Assembly (NCBI GenBank): GCA_026993705.1
Contig: JALWSJ010000140.1
Location: 1 to 23,962, forward strand
DNA length: 23,962 nt
DNA from: Flavobacteriales bacterium
GTDB lineage: Bacteria > Bacteroidota > Bacteroidia > Flavobacteriales_D > Parvicellaceae
Direction: 5' to 3'
Shown here: one piece after another, positions 15,954-23,962 of the stretch
Numbering within the stretch: the stretch's first letter is position 1
Layout: the number at the start of each line of letters is the position of its first letter
The notes under the pieces: generated by a model
Databases searched by the model: none
Told to the model about the DNA's origin: nothing
What the model saw: the letters and a program-made list of their open reading frames with translations, nothing else
Made by a program: the position numbers and the translations under genes

Positions 15954-16814
15954 TCAATGGTAAAAATCAAAAATTTCGGATGATATGCGTACAGCATCAT
16001 CAAATGCTTCTTGATTTATAGAATGTTGAATATGATGTTGATTTAGATACGAAAGTAAATTTTCGGTAGCCATATTTCCGGTCAATTCGTCTTTTGCCAT
16101 CGGACATCCACCATATCCTTTTATTGCAGTATCAAATCGTTTACACCTGCTGTGAATAGCCGCATCAATTTTCTCATGCCATGTAGAAGGTGTTGTATGT
16201 AAATGTGCTCCAATATGAACCGAAGGAAACTCAGGAATCAATTTAGAAAATAAAAGAGAAATATTTTCTTTTGTTGAAGCTCCAATCGTATCGGATAGAG
16301 CCAAGTTTTTTATACCAAATTCGTTCATTAGTCGCTCTGCCCAATGGGCAACAATATGCACACTCCACTCATCTCCATAAGGATTCCCAAAAGCCATAGA
16401 AAAATAAGTCATCATCTGCTTATTATGCTTGATACATAAATTTTGTACTTGTTCTAAGCGAACTAAAGATTCCTTAATTCCCGAATTGATATTTCGTTGC
16501 TGAAAAGTTTCGGAAATTGAAAAAGGAAACCCCAAATAAGTAACTTCATCAAATTGAACTGCATCTTCTGCTCCTCTTTTATTGGCTACAATCGTAAGCA
16601 GTTTACTCCGACTTGTAGAAAGGTCTATTTTTTTTAAGATCTCCTTCGTGTCAGCCATTTGTGGAATAGCTTTAGGCGATACAAAACTGCCAATATCTAT
16701 TGTATCGAATCCAACTTTTAATAAAGCATTGTGATATTTAACCTTTAACTTCGTGGGAATAAACGATTTAATTCCCTGCATTGCATCACGAGGACATTCT
16801 GTTATTTGAATCAT
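15954..16814 (-). CDS. Hydroxymethylglutaryl-CoA lyase
   Basis: A 286-residue TIM-barrel enzyme of the HMG-CoA lyase family, cleaving HMG-CoA to acetyl-CoA and acetoacetate at the end of leucine degradation; cytoplasmic. Visible motifs are ECPRDAMQG (R9, D10, Q13 at the active site), GSFVSPKAIPQMAD, TYFSMAFGNPYG, LSDTIG, AHLHTTP (metal ligands H204 and H206), GYGGCPMA (catalytic C237) and TGNMATEN. The length fits bacterial members, which are named mvaB in some genomes. A strong hairpin terminator separates it from the upstream adhesin gene, so it has its own promoter, which I could not place exactly. Confidence 0.93.
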   Translation of the reverse strand: MIQITECPRDAMQGIKSFIPTKLKVKYHNALLKVGFDTIDIGSFVSPKAIPQMADTKEILKKIDLSTSRSKLLTIVANKRGAEDAVQFDEVTYLGFPFSISETFQQRNINSGIKESLVRLEQVQNLCIKHNKQMMTYFSMAFGNPYGDEWSVHIVAHWAERLMNEFGIKNLALSDTIGASTKENISLLFSKLIPEFPSVHIGAHLHTTPSTWHEKIDAAIHSRCKRFDTAIKGYGGCPMAKDELTGNMATENLLSYLNQHHIQHSINQEAFDDAVRISSEIFDFYH

Positions 16815-16882
16815 GGTAAGTGTGTGTAAAAGAGTTCTTAAAGTTAGTAAAAATATACAGATATTTCTTCAGAACATTAAGC

Positions 16883-16935
16883 ATAACAACAAAAAAAGGG
16901 AAGGTTTTTAAAACCTTCCCTTTTTTTGTTGTTAT
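16883..16935. terminator. Perfect 26-bp hairpin terminator after the giant adhesin gene
   Basis: The arms 16883-16908 and 16910-16935 are exact reverse complements, with GGGAAGG and CCTTCCC at the centre and long A and T tracts outside. It lies 9 bases beyond the stop codon of the adhesin gene on the minus strand and would terminate on either strand. Confidence 0.92.
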
Positions 16936-16944
16936 AGATGTTTG

Positions 16945-19900
16945 TTATCGTTCCAGTACAAAAGAACCTTTATATGTAGTTGTTACTCCTTCATAATCAA
17001 CTGCTTTAAAGATATAATAGTAAGTACCCTCTGAGGCTTCACTTCCCGATTTAGTTCTTCCGTCCCAACTATTGTGAACTCCTTTCCATAGGTAGATTTT
17101 ATTTCCCCATCTGTTCATAATCGTGCCGGTTAATTCTTTGAAATTACCTCGAACGATAAACACATCATTCATTCCATCACCATTTGGTGTGAAAATATTA
17201 GGAATAAGAACTTCAATTTCTCTCCAATCTAATTCAGTAGAATTTGGATCATCTAAATTAGGGAAAATATATGCCGTTTGTCCACCATTAGTTGCTCCGC
17301 CGTTATTGGTTGAACTTGTTCCGTCAACATCGAACGCATCATCAATACCGTCATTATCCGAATCATTTCCTGAAGGCACAATATTCGCAGTACCGTTATT
17401 GTCGGTATCCCAACCTTCCAATACATCAGGATCTAAATCATTATCAGAATCTAAATCTAAATAATCAACCGTACTATCAGAATCCGTATCAACAGGAACA
17501 ACAGGAGTTCCTCCATTGTCATTATCATACGCATCATCAATTCCATCTCCGTCCGTATCACTTCCTATCGGAGGAATATAGCCATCCGTCGCTTGTGCTT
17601 CAATATTATCAACAATACCATCATTATCAGAATCCAAATCAATCGAATCGATTAATCCATCTCCGTCAGAGTCAGGATTTGGAAGTGGAGTACCTCCTTG
17701 GTCCGGGTCAACAATATCAGAGAGTCCATCTCCGTCAACATCGGTAATCGTTCCTGTTCCAATCACTCCATCTCCATCAGGATCTTCACCACCCCCTTCA
17801 ATTACATCAACAATACCATCATTATCAGAATCTAAATCCCAATAATCAGGTACGCCATCTCCATCAGTATCATCATTACCGAAGATTCCATCACCATTTG
17901 CATCTTCATCTACATCTAAGATTCCATCGTTATCATCATCCGGATCGTCAATATCCATAACCCCATCTCCATCATGGTCTTGACCTTCTCTCCAATCTAA
18001 TTCAGGAGTTGAACTATCATCAAGGTTAGGGAATGTATTTGGGGTATTTCCACCATTCGTAGATCCACCATTATTTACTGTTCCTGTACCATCCGAATCA
18101 AAAGCGTCATCAATACCATCATTATCCGAATCGTTTCCGGAAGGAGTCGTATCTGCAATACCATCGTTATCCGTATCCCAACCTTCCAATAAATCGCTAT
18201 CTCCATCGTTATCGGTATCGTTATCTAAATAGTCAGCCTCATCAGCCCAGTCCGTATTGACAGGGGTAATAGGCGAACCATTATTATCAATATCATAAGC
18301 ATCATCAATACCGTCATTATCCGAATCCAATCCCGTTGGAGGTATATATCCCGAAGTTGTTTGAGCTTCAATATTATCAACAATTCCATCATTATCAGCA
18401 TCTAAATCCAAGACATCATTGATTCCATCATTATCCGAATCAGGATTAGGAAGAGGTGTTCCACCTTGGTCGGTATCTACACTATCATCTAAACCATCGT
18501 TATCGGCATCGGTAATTGGTCCTGAACCAATGACTCCATCGCCGTCAGGATCACTTCCACCTGCTTCTATCACATCAACAATACCATCGTTATCTGAATC
18601 TAAATCCCAATAATCAGGTACTCCGTCACCATCTGTATCATCGTTGGTAAAATCACCATCTCCATTAACATCCTCATCCACATCCAAAATACCATCATTA
18701 TCATCATCCGGATCATCCCCATCTAAAACACCGTCGCCATCGTGGTCACATGCATTTAAAGTTATGGTTATGTCTTGTGTATCCGTTCCACCACAGTTAC
18801 CTCCAATTGTATTTTGGACTGTATAAGTACCCGGACTCAATAAACTTGGGTCAAATTCACCTGTTGCAGTGTTTACAATGCCCGGACCACTCCAAACGCC
18901 TTCATCTGTCGCGGTAAGATTAATAATTCCTCCGGTTGGACAATAAGGACCAGTCGAAGTTATTGTTGGGTCTAAGCTACCTGATACTGTTATTGTGGCA
19001 TCAGTAGAATTTGAACAACCATTTGTCGTAACAGAATAGTGAATCATATAAGTACCGTCACCAACTACACTTGGCGAAAATACTCCATTTGACACACCCG
19101 GTCCCGTCCAAGTACCTCCCGGAGTATTAGCAGTAAGCGTTACAGGAGCATCTGTTGAACAAAATGATGTAGGCGTAGTAATTGTGGCATCAGGTGTTGC
19201 ATTTATAGTAACCGATTGTGTAGTACTCGCTGGACAACTATTATTAGATCCACTAATTGAATAAGTAATTTGAGTCGTTCCCGCTCCTGCTATCGAAGGA
19301 TCAAAAGAATTTCCACTAATAGGGTTTGGATTACTTGGCGAAGCAGTAAACACACCACCCGCAGTAGCCGGAACCATATTTACTGGAGCATCACCATCAC
19401 AGAATGTTGCATTAGAAAGTACAAAACTTGCATCCGGTACCGGTAAAACATTTATTGTCGTACTTGCAGTACCAATACAACCCCACAAATCTGTTACTTG
19501 ATAATTAAAAGTATATGAACCACTCGTTGTAGGAGTAAAAGTCGGCGTAGCAGAAGTTGTACTATTTAAGAAACTAGCTCCGGTTCCAGTCCATTGATGA
19601 GCAGTATAAATCCCTGAACCACCGGTAGGAATTCCATTTAAAGTAATTGGAGAACTCGCACAAACAGGGGTGGGAGAATAAGTAATATTAGCCGTAGGAT
19701 TAGGGTCAACCGTAATAAAGCAGGTTGCAGTGGTTACGACTCCACCACAGTTAGACATGCCACTTACACTTACTTGATAAACCGTATTAGCACTTGGAGT
19801 AACATTTATTGTTTGTGTAGCTGGATAACTTCCCGGAGGCGTAGAAGTCCAAGAATAAGTTAAGTTACTAGTATTTCCGGAAACTTGGGCAGTAATAGAC

Positions 19901-21294
19901 GTTGAATTTCCCGCACATAAGTAGTAATTTTGCGGAATAGCTTCTACTACATCAACTCCACTTGTTGCTGAAATAGTATAAGAACAAATATCTCCTGCAA
20001 AACCATCAACCATAATGTAATACGTTTGGCCAGGTGTCAGACCCGTTGCGGTAATTGCTTGTGAATTGGTGGTTTCTAACATGTTTGAAACCGCTATAAA
20101 ATTAGAACAATTTGTCCCTTGAAAAATTTGCATCTGCATTCCGTTATTGTTTTGACATGAATGCACTGTGATCCAAAATTGAGCACTTGTTGCACTAGCG
20201 GTAAAAGCCAACCAACTGTTATTATCAATTTGAATTGGTGAATTAGGGCTATTCCCTGAATAATTTTGTCCAAAAGGTGCATTCGGATTTGAATTAGGTA
20301 CACCATTTTGACCTGTACCCGTCATATTACTAGGCAAATCAATTGTATAAGCAGAACTTGTTATACCACCATAACCATTCAAATCACAAATCCATTGAGC
20401 ATTCGCACAATCATCATTTGTTGGTGTTGAAACACAAAGACCAAATTGACCATTATTATTATTTCCATATTCCCAAACTCTAATGTACATTGTTGCTCCC
20501 GGTGTTAACCCCGTTTGATTGATATAAGGCATACTCCCCACCCCATTATCATCATCACAAGCCACCAAAACAGGAGCGAAACAAGAGCCACTATATAGAG
20601 CCATTGCTCCATCAGAAAAATCCATTGATAACGTATGAATATCTAATTCACCACTCGGAGGTACAACTACAGAAAACCACACATCACCTCCTTGATAACC
20701 TCCTTGATGAGGAGCAGAACCACCACAACCGTTTGGTGCAGAAATATTTGAGCCGGCAGAACCTAAATTAGTATAGGTTTGAAAATTACAAGAAGGTGTA
20801 ACAGCAGGCAAAGCAAACGAATTACAAGGCGTATTATTCGTTGCCGGAGCTAATCCCGTTACACAAACATTAAAATTTGAACTTCCCGAACCTACACCGT
20901 AATGATATACTCTAAAGGTGTAAGTATTTCCGTTTGTTAAGTTGTTTAATGTAATTTCTTCATCACCATTTAATCCGTTTACATCACGGCAACCTAAAGA
21001 AGCTCCCGAACATCCTGTACCGGAAAACACTTGAATCACCGGGTCATAACCGGGGGTTGGGTCAACTTTTATGGTCATTGTTGAACTGTTGGCAACAAAA
21101 GTGTACCAAACATCATCATCGGCATTACCCGAACAACCGGGCATCGTTTGTGTCGCATTATTTGATGTGCCGGCAACCCACGAACAATTGGTTAAGGTCG
21201 GTGTAATTGTTGCGGCTCCTGCACAAAAATCTCCTTGAGCATTGCCTGAGACAAATGCAAAAACAGAAGCGAATAAGAAATATATTTTTTTCAT
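16945..21294 (-). CDS. Giant T9SS type B surface protein with calcium-binding (TSP type 3-like) repeats
   Basis: A 1449-residue secreted protein. Signal peptide residues 1-19 (IYFLFASVFAFVSGNAQ). Residues 22-455 hold several cysteine-containing beta domains with DDVWYTF, GGDVWFSV and SWLAFTA motifs, common in Bacteroidota surface proteins. Residues 455-845 are PKD/Ig-like segments (TWTGPGVSNGVFSPS, GVWSGPGIVN). Residues 850-1361 are acidic DxDxDGxxD repeats expected to bind calcium, arranged as two 256-residue units. Residues 1362-1449 are the gliding-motility-associated type B sorting domain (IPNIFTPNGDGMNDVF, NRWGNKIYLW, YYYIFKAVDYEG). It should be exported by T9SS and held at or released from the cell surface; adhesion is a reasonable inference, and the ligand is unknown. 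A small exported protein gene lies 14 bases upstream, probably in the same operon. Confidence 0.92.
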   Translation of the reverse strand: MKKIYFLFASVFAFVSGNAQGDFCAGAATITPTLTNCSWVAGTSNNATQTMPGCSGNADDDVWYTFVANSSTMTIKVDPTPGYDPVIQVFSGTGCSGASLGCRDVNGLNGDEEITLNNLTNGNTYTFRVYHYGVGSGSSNFNVCVTGLAPATNNTPCNSFALPAVTPSCNFQTYTNLGSAGSNISAPNGCGGSAPHQGGYQGGDVWFSVVVPPSGELDIHTLSMDFSDGAMALYSGSCFAPVLVACDDDNGVGSMPYINQTGLTPGATMYIRVWEYGNNNNGQFGLCVSTPTNDDCANAQWICDLNGYGGITSSAYTIDLPSNMTGTGQNGVPNSNPNAPFGQNYSGNSPNSPIQIDNNSWLAFTASATSAQFWITVHSCQNNNGMQMQIFQGTNCSNFIAVSNMLETTNSQAITATGLTPGQTYYIMVDGFAGDICSYTISATSGVDVVEAIPQNYYLCAGNSTSITAQVSGNTSNLTYSWTSTPPGSYPATQTINVTPSANTVYQVSVSGMSNCGGVVTTATCFITVDPNPTANITYSPTPVCASSPITLNGIPTGGSGIYTAHQWTGTGASFLNSTTSATPTFTPTTSGSYTFNYQVTDLWGCIGTASTTINVLPVPDASFVLSNATFCDGDAPVNMVPATAGGVFTASPSNPNPISGNSFDPSIAGAGTTQITYSISGSNNSCPASTTQSVTINATPDATITTPTSFCSTDAPVTLTANTPGGTWTGPGVSNGVFSPSVVGDGTYMIHYSVTTNGCSNSTDATITVSGSLDPTITSTGPYCPTGGIINLTATDEGVWSGPGIVNTATGEFDPSLLSPGTYTVQNTIGGNCGGTDTQDITITLNACDHDGDGVLDGDDPDDDNDGILDVDEDVNGDGDFTNDDTDGDGVPDYWDLDSDNDGIVDVIEAGGSDPDGDGVIGSGPITDADNDGLDDSVDTDQGGTPLPNPDSDNDGINDVLDLDADNDGIVDNIEAQTTSGYIPPTGLDSDNDGIDDAYDIDNNGSPITPVNTDWADEADYLDNDTDNDGDSDLLEGWDTDNDGIADTTPSGNDSDNDGIDDAFDSDGTGTVNNGGSTNGGNTPNTFPNLDDSSTPELDWREGQDHDGDGVMDIDDPDDDNDGILDVDEDANGDGIFGNDDTDGDGVPDYWDLDSDNDGIVDVIEGGGEDPDGDGVIGTGTITDVDGDGLSDIVDPDQGGTPLPNPDSDGDGLIDSIDLDSDNDGIVDNIEAQATDGYIPPIGSDTDGDGIDDAYDNDNGGTPVVPVDTDSDSTVDYLDLDSDNDLDPDVLEGWDTDNNGTANIVPSGNDSDNDGIDDAFDVDGTSSTNNGGATNGGQTAYIFPNLDDPNSTELDWREIEVLIPNIFTPNGDGMNDVFIVRGNFKELTGTIMNRWGNKIYLWKGVHNSWDGRTKSGSEASEGTYYYIFKAVDYEGVTTTYKGSFVLER
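17212..17979 (-). repeat. Internal repeat unit 2 of the adhesin gene (768 bp)
   Basis: Encodes residues 1106-1361, from DHDGDGVMDIDDPDDD to DWREIE. It is the same length and order of motifs as the unit just upstream in the gene, with many substitutions. Confidence 0.85.
17980..18747 (-). repeat. Internal repeat unit 1 of the adhesin gene (768 bp)
   Basis: Encodes residues 850-1105, from DHDGDGVLDGDDPDDD to DWREGQ. Landmarks shared with unit 2 in the same order are DYWDLDSDNDGIVDVIE, TPLPNPDS, NIEAQ, GYIPP, LEGWDTDN, SGNDSDNDGIDDAFD, FPNLDD and ELDWRE. Confidence 0.85.
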
Positions 21295-21308
21295 TTTAGG
21301 TGGTGTAA

Positions 21309-21635
21309 TTATTTATTGTAAGCAGCTTTTTGCGTATATGTTTTGATTTCGACTCCATTATTGGCTAATACAATTTTAATATCGTCAATATCAATGGACT
21401 TATTATCTTTTTCCGGTTCAAATACCGTAACGTAGAGTTTATAATTTAAAGCATCAACCTCACATTTTTGAACCCCGTCTAGTTTAGATAAGTCTTTCTC
21501 GATGCCCAACTCTTGCTTTTCAAATTTTAATCGGTCTAAATCAACTGTATATTCGACAGTTCTTGCTCCTTTTGTTTCTTGACTAAATCCAACTGCTGTC
21601 AATAGCATTGTACCGATAAAAAATATTGTTTTCAT
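21309..21635 (-). CDS. Small exported HMA-like protein lacking CxxC
   Basis: A 108-residue protein with a signal peptide (IFFIGTMLLTAVGFSQ, cleavage near residue 19). The mature part resembles a heavy-metal-associated (ferredoxin-like) fold: a first helix leading to LDGVQKCEVDALNYKLYVTVFEP, then IDDIKIVLANNGVEIKTY. The metal-binding CxxC expected before the first helix is absent (it reads YTVDLDRLKFEKQELGIEKDL), so metal binding is unlikely. It lies 14 bases upstream of the giant adhesin gene and is probably the first gene of that operon. The fold call is by pattern only. Confidence 0.65.
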   Translation of the reverse strand: MKTIFFIGTMLLTAVGFSQETKGARTVEYTVDLDRLKFEKQELGIEKDLSKLDGVQKCEVDALNYKLYVTVFEPEKDNKSIDIDDIKIVLANNGVEIKTYTQKAAYNK

Positions 21636-21710
21636 AGTTAATAGTTATGTGTTATCAAAAAGTCAGACGTTAAAGTTGGACAATTGGTTGCTTGTTAATT
21701 ATTTTTTTTA

Positions 21711-21868
21711 GGGCGTTCCCCTTGTACTTGTAACAAAAATGAGCATATCCAAATAAATTGGAAACGCTCATCTTTGCTACAAGGGTCGGGCTATCACTAC
21801 TCACTCTTTTGTGTTGCATAAGTGCAACAACACAAAAGGAGTTCAAACACGCCGTTCTATCCCTAACG
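21711..21868 (+). repeat. Family A structured repeat, copy 5 (unpaired, upstream-type loop)
   Basis: It begins GGGCGTTCCC. Hairpin 1 has CCCTTGTA with TACAAGGG outside and ATGAGC with GCTCAT inside, around a loop containing CATATCC and GGAAACG. TCGGGCTATCACTACTCACT, hairpin 2 (CTTTTGTGTTG with CAACACAAAAG), GGAGTTCAAACACGCCGTTC and CTATCCCTAACG follow. The loop partly matches copies 1 and 3 (CATATC, GAAAC). Its GGGCG end faces the start of the small gene at 21635. The tail is missing, replaced by the 3' end of the acyl-CoA ligase gene. Confidence 0.85.
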
Positions 21869-21890
21869 TAAAATTATATTTAATACATGG

Positions 21891-23651
21891 TTATTTGTAC
21901 AAATCCTCAATAATGTCTTGATAATTCAAATGAATTACTTTTCGTTTCAATTTTAATGTAGGGGTTAATTCTCCCGATTCTACTGTCCATTCTTTAGGTA
22001 AGAGACGGAATTTTTTTACTTGTTCCCATTTACCGAAATTGACATTGTACTTATCAATTTCATCCATTATTTTTGAAATAACCGCCTTGTTTTTCACTAA
22101 ATCATCCAATGATTTATATTCAATTCCATTTTGTTCAGCCCAAAGTTTTAAATGATCGAAAGAAGGGACAATTAAAGCTGAGGGATGTTTCCTAGCTTCT
22201 CCAATTACTATTATTTGCTCAATAAAAGGAGATTCTTTAATTTTATTTTCAACCACTTGCGGGGCAACATATTTACCTCCCGAAGTTTTAAACATTTCTT
22301 TTTTACGATCGGTTATTTTTAAGAAGCCTTCACTGTCTATTTCTCCAATATCTCCTGTATGAAACCAACCTTGTTTATCTATAACTTCTTTGGTTAAATC
22401 TTCTCTTTTGTAATAGCCCATCATCAAGCAAGGTCCTTTTGTTAGTATCTCGCCATCTTCAGCAATTTTTAATTCTACATTATCTAATTTTTTGCCGACA
22501 GTTCCAAATTTTACACCTGTTACAGGAGAGTTAACCGCAATAACCGGAGATGTTTCTGATAGTCCATATCCCTCAAATACAGGAACGCCTATTGCATTGA
22601 AAAAACGAGCCAATCTAGGTTGCAAAGCTGCTCCACCCGATGCTATAGCTTGGATTCTGCCACCTAATTTTTCTCTTACTTTACTATAAACTAATTTATC
22701 AGCAATTTTTCGTTGAATACTTGGGTGTTTCCCATATTGGTAAGATTCAGTTAAGTCCATAGCCCATTTGAAAATAGCTGCTTTTACACCACCTGCTGCT
22801 AAGCCTTTGGTCATTATTCCGTCGTGTACTTTTTCTAATAGACGAGGTACAGCTGAGAATACATGTGGTTTGCATTCTTTGATGTTATCAACCAAAGCTT
22901 CTATTGATTCCGCATAGTAAATTTGAATACCTGCCATTTGATACATATAAATAAGCATTCGCTCATATACATGGCACAGCGGTAAAAAAGAAAGAGCAAC
23001 ATTGTCTTTCCCCACTGGTAATCTTGGGCGACTTCCCTTAGCATTTTCTACTAAGTTACGATGACTCAACATTACTCCTTTAGGTTTTCCTGTTGTTCCG
23101 GAAGTATAGATAAGTGTTGCTAAATCCAATTCGGAAATATTCTGTTTTCGTTTATCAACTTCAGCTTGATGCGTTTCATCCTTACCTAAATCCAATACCT
23201 CTTTCCAACTACTCGTTCCGGGAACATTTTCTATGGTGAATATTTTCTCGAGCGTAGGTACTTTGTCAATAATAGGAGCGGCTTTATCGTAAAGGTCTTT
23301 ACTAGAGGTAAAGCAGAATTTGACTCCGGCATCATTAAATATATAAGCGTAATCTTCAGCTGTTATGGTTGGATAAACCGGTACATTGGCTGCTCCGATT
23401 TGAAGAATTCCTATATCTATGATGTTCCACTCTGTTCTATTGTTGGATATAACGGCAATTTTATCACCGGGCTTTACACCTAACTCTATCAAACCTCTAC
23501 TCATTTGGTTGGCTTGATTAATATATTCTTGTGTTGAGGTTTTAATCCATTTTCCATTCACCTTCGATACCAATGCTGCTTCTTGCGGATACTCTTCCAA
23601 CTGAAAGTAAGGTACATCAAATAAACGCTTAATTCTGTTAAATTTACTCAT
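21891..23651 (-). CDS. Long-chain fatty acid-CoA ligase (AMP-forming)
   Basis: A 586-residue adenylate-forming enzyme that activates long-chain fatty acids to acyl-CoA via acyl-AMP, cytoplasmic or membrane-peripheral. Motifs: IYTSGTTGKPKG (A3, residues 181-192), LSFLPLCHVYERM (210-222), YGLSETSP (A5, 362-369), GWFHTGDIG (428-436) and DRKKEMFKTSGGKYVAPQ (hinge and A8, 448-465). A lysine-rich C-terminal segment follows (ELTPTLKLKRK). The length and motif set fit the FadD15/FAA1-type long-chain ligases common in Bacteroidota. It stands alone; a TATATTTG -7 box lies upstream at 23740-23747. The exact chain-length preference cannot be read. Confidence 0.93.
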   Translation of the reverse strand: MSKFNRIKRLFDVPYFQLEEYPQEAALVSKVNGKWIKTSTQEYINQANQMSRGLIELGVKPGDKIAVISNNRTEWNIIDIGILQIGAANVPVYPTITAEDYAYIFNDAGVKFCFTSSKDLYDKAAPIIDKVPTLEKIFTIENVPGTSSWKEVLDLGKDETHQAEVDKRKQNISELDLATLIYTSGTTGKPKGVMLSHRNLVENAKGSRPRLPVGKDNVALSFLPLCHVYERMLIYMYQMAGIQIYYAESIEALVDNIKECKPHVFSAVPRLLEKVHDGIMTKGLAAGGVKAAIFKWAMDLTESYQYGKHPSIQRKIADKLVYSKVREKLGGRIQAIASGGAALQPRLARFFNAIGVPVFEGYGLSETSPVIAVNSPVTGVKFGTVGKKLDNVELKIAEDGEILTKGPCLMMGYYKREDLTKEVIDKQGWFHTGDIGEIDSEGFLKITDRKKEMFKTSGGKYVAPQVVENKIKESPFIEQIIVIGEARKHPSALIVPSFDHLKLWAEQNGIEYKSLDDLVKNKAVISKIMDEIDKYNVNFGKWEQVKKFRLLPKEWTVESGELTPTLKLKRKVIHLNYQDIIEDLYK

Positions 23652-23851
23652 AATATTTTCTTTGTTAATGAACTTGTGTCTGAAGAATAAACATCTAATT
23701 TCAACAATCTATTAATTAGACAAGTTCAGTTTTGTACTACAAATATATAAATCATTTTATCATTTATAAACATTTCTGTTTTAATCCCTTTTTAATTGTT
23801 AACAAATTATTAAGATTTTAAACATTTGATATTGTGTTCTCTTTATTTTTC
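23652..23851. promoter_or_regulatory. Upstream region of the acyl-CoA ligase gene, with -7 box at 23740-23747
   Basis: On the minus strand 23747-23740 reads TATATTTG, an exact TAnnTTTG box 88 bases before the ATG at 23651. The rest is very AT-rich and shows no gene. Confidence 0.45.
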
Positions 23852-23962
23852 CGTGTTAGGGATTATTAAGCGACTGTGTAAAAAACAGTTGAGTTTTGTT
23901 GCTAACGTAAAAATATTAACAGTTTAATAATCGTTTGATTATCAATATTTTATTTTTACGTT
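23852..23962 (+). repeat. Family B repeat, copy 2 (cut by the window edge)
   Basis: It starts CGTGTTAGGGATTATTA and continues GCGACTGTG, AAAAACAGTT, GCTAACG and TAAAAA, matching family B copy 1 read on the minus strand from 5513. The second inverted end is expected just beyond the right edge. No coding frame. Confidence 0.6.

Noticed and set aside
15935..16003. A longer start for the small membrane protein overlapping HMG-CoA lyase
   Set aside because: The extra residues are HMG-CoA lyase sequence read in another frame; the ATG at 15934 sits neatly after the lyase stop.
17292..18826. Long plus-strand open frames rich in His, Tyr, Gln, Ser and Pro
   Set aside because: They are antisense to the Asp-rich calcium repeats, whose GAT/GAC codons suppress stops on the other strand; no start context or recognisable domain.
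1..23962. CRISPR arrays, tRNA or rRNA genes, prophage or transposase genes
   Set aside because: I found no regularly spaced direct repeats with spacers, no tRNA cloverleaf or rRNA sequence, and no transposase, integrase or phage structural protein.

Overview
The window looks like chromosome from a low-G+C Bacteroidota bacterium, probably Flavobacteriales. The evidence is: two secreted proteins with type IX secretion (T9SS) C-terminal signals, one type A (YPNP) and one type B; several TAnnTTTG -7 promoter boxes; almost no Shine-Dalgarno sequences; a DUF4476 protein; and a LytS-type kinase with a periplasmic beta-propeller.

Layout. 1-2460 (+) is an apparent operon: the 3' end of a probable KdnA-like aminotransferase, a J-domain-like acidic protein and KdnB, pointing to 8-amino-Kdo synthesis for lipopolysaccharide. 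2512-5264 (-) holds an S1/P1-nuclease or phospholipase C-like exported protein and an AT-rich T9SS protein. 5936-7357 (+) is fcl (GDP-L-fucose synthase) plus a SixA-like phosphatase. 7669-9796 (+) is a small lipoprotein and an exported M23 peptidase. 10116-13121 (+) is a 1001-residue propeller histidine kinase. 13458-14468 (-) is a DUF4476 protein, divergent from RNase Z (14581-15510, +). 15515-16814 (-) is HMG-CoA lyase and a small membrane protein. 16945-21635 (-) is a small exported HMA-like protein followed by a 1449-residue calcium-repeat adhesin. 21891-23651 (-) is a long-chain acyl-CoA ligase.

The least ordinary feature is an intergenic repeat family, called family A here, with five copies (near 5650, 7361, 9949, 13130 and 21711). 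Each copy has short conserved blocks separated by hairpins whose stems differ between copies yet stay paired. Two transcription units, fcl-sixA and the histidine kinase, are each tightly enclosed by two inverted copies. The upstream copies share one type of hairpin-1 loop and carry an extra third hairpin; the downstream copies share a different loop and lack the third hairpin. The enclosed genes are locally richer in G+C than their surroundings. This suggests gene cassettes bounded by structured ends, although a role as a paired RNA or DNA regulatory element is equally open. A second small repeat (family B) occurs at 5394-5513 and again at the right edge of the window.
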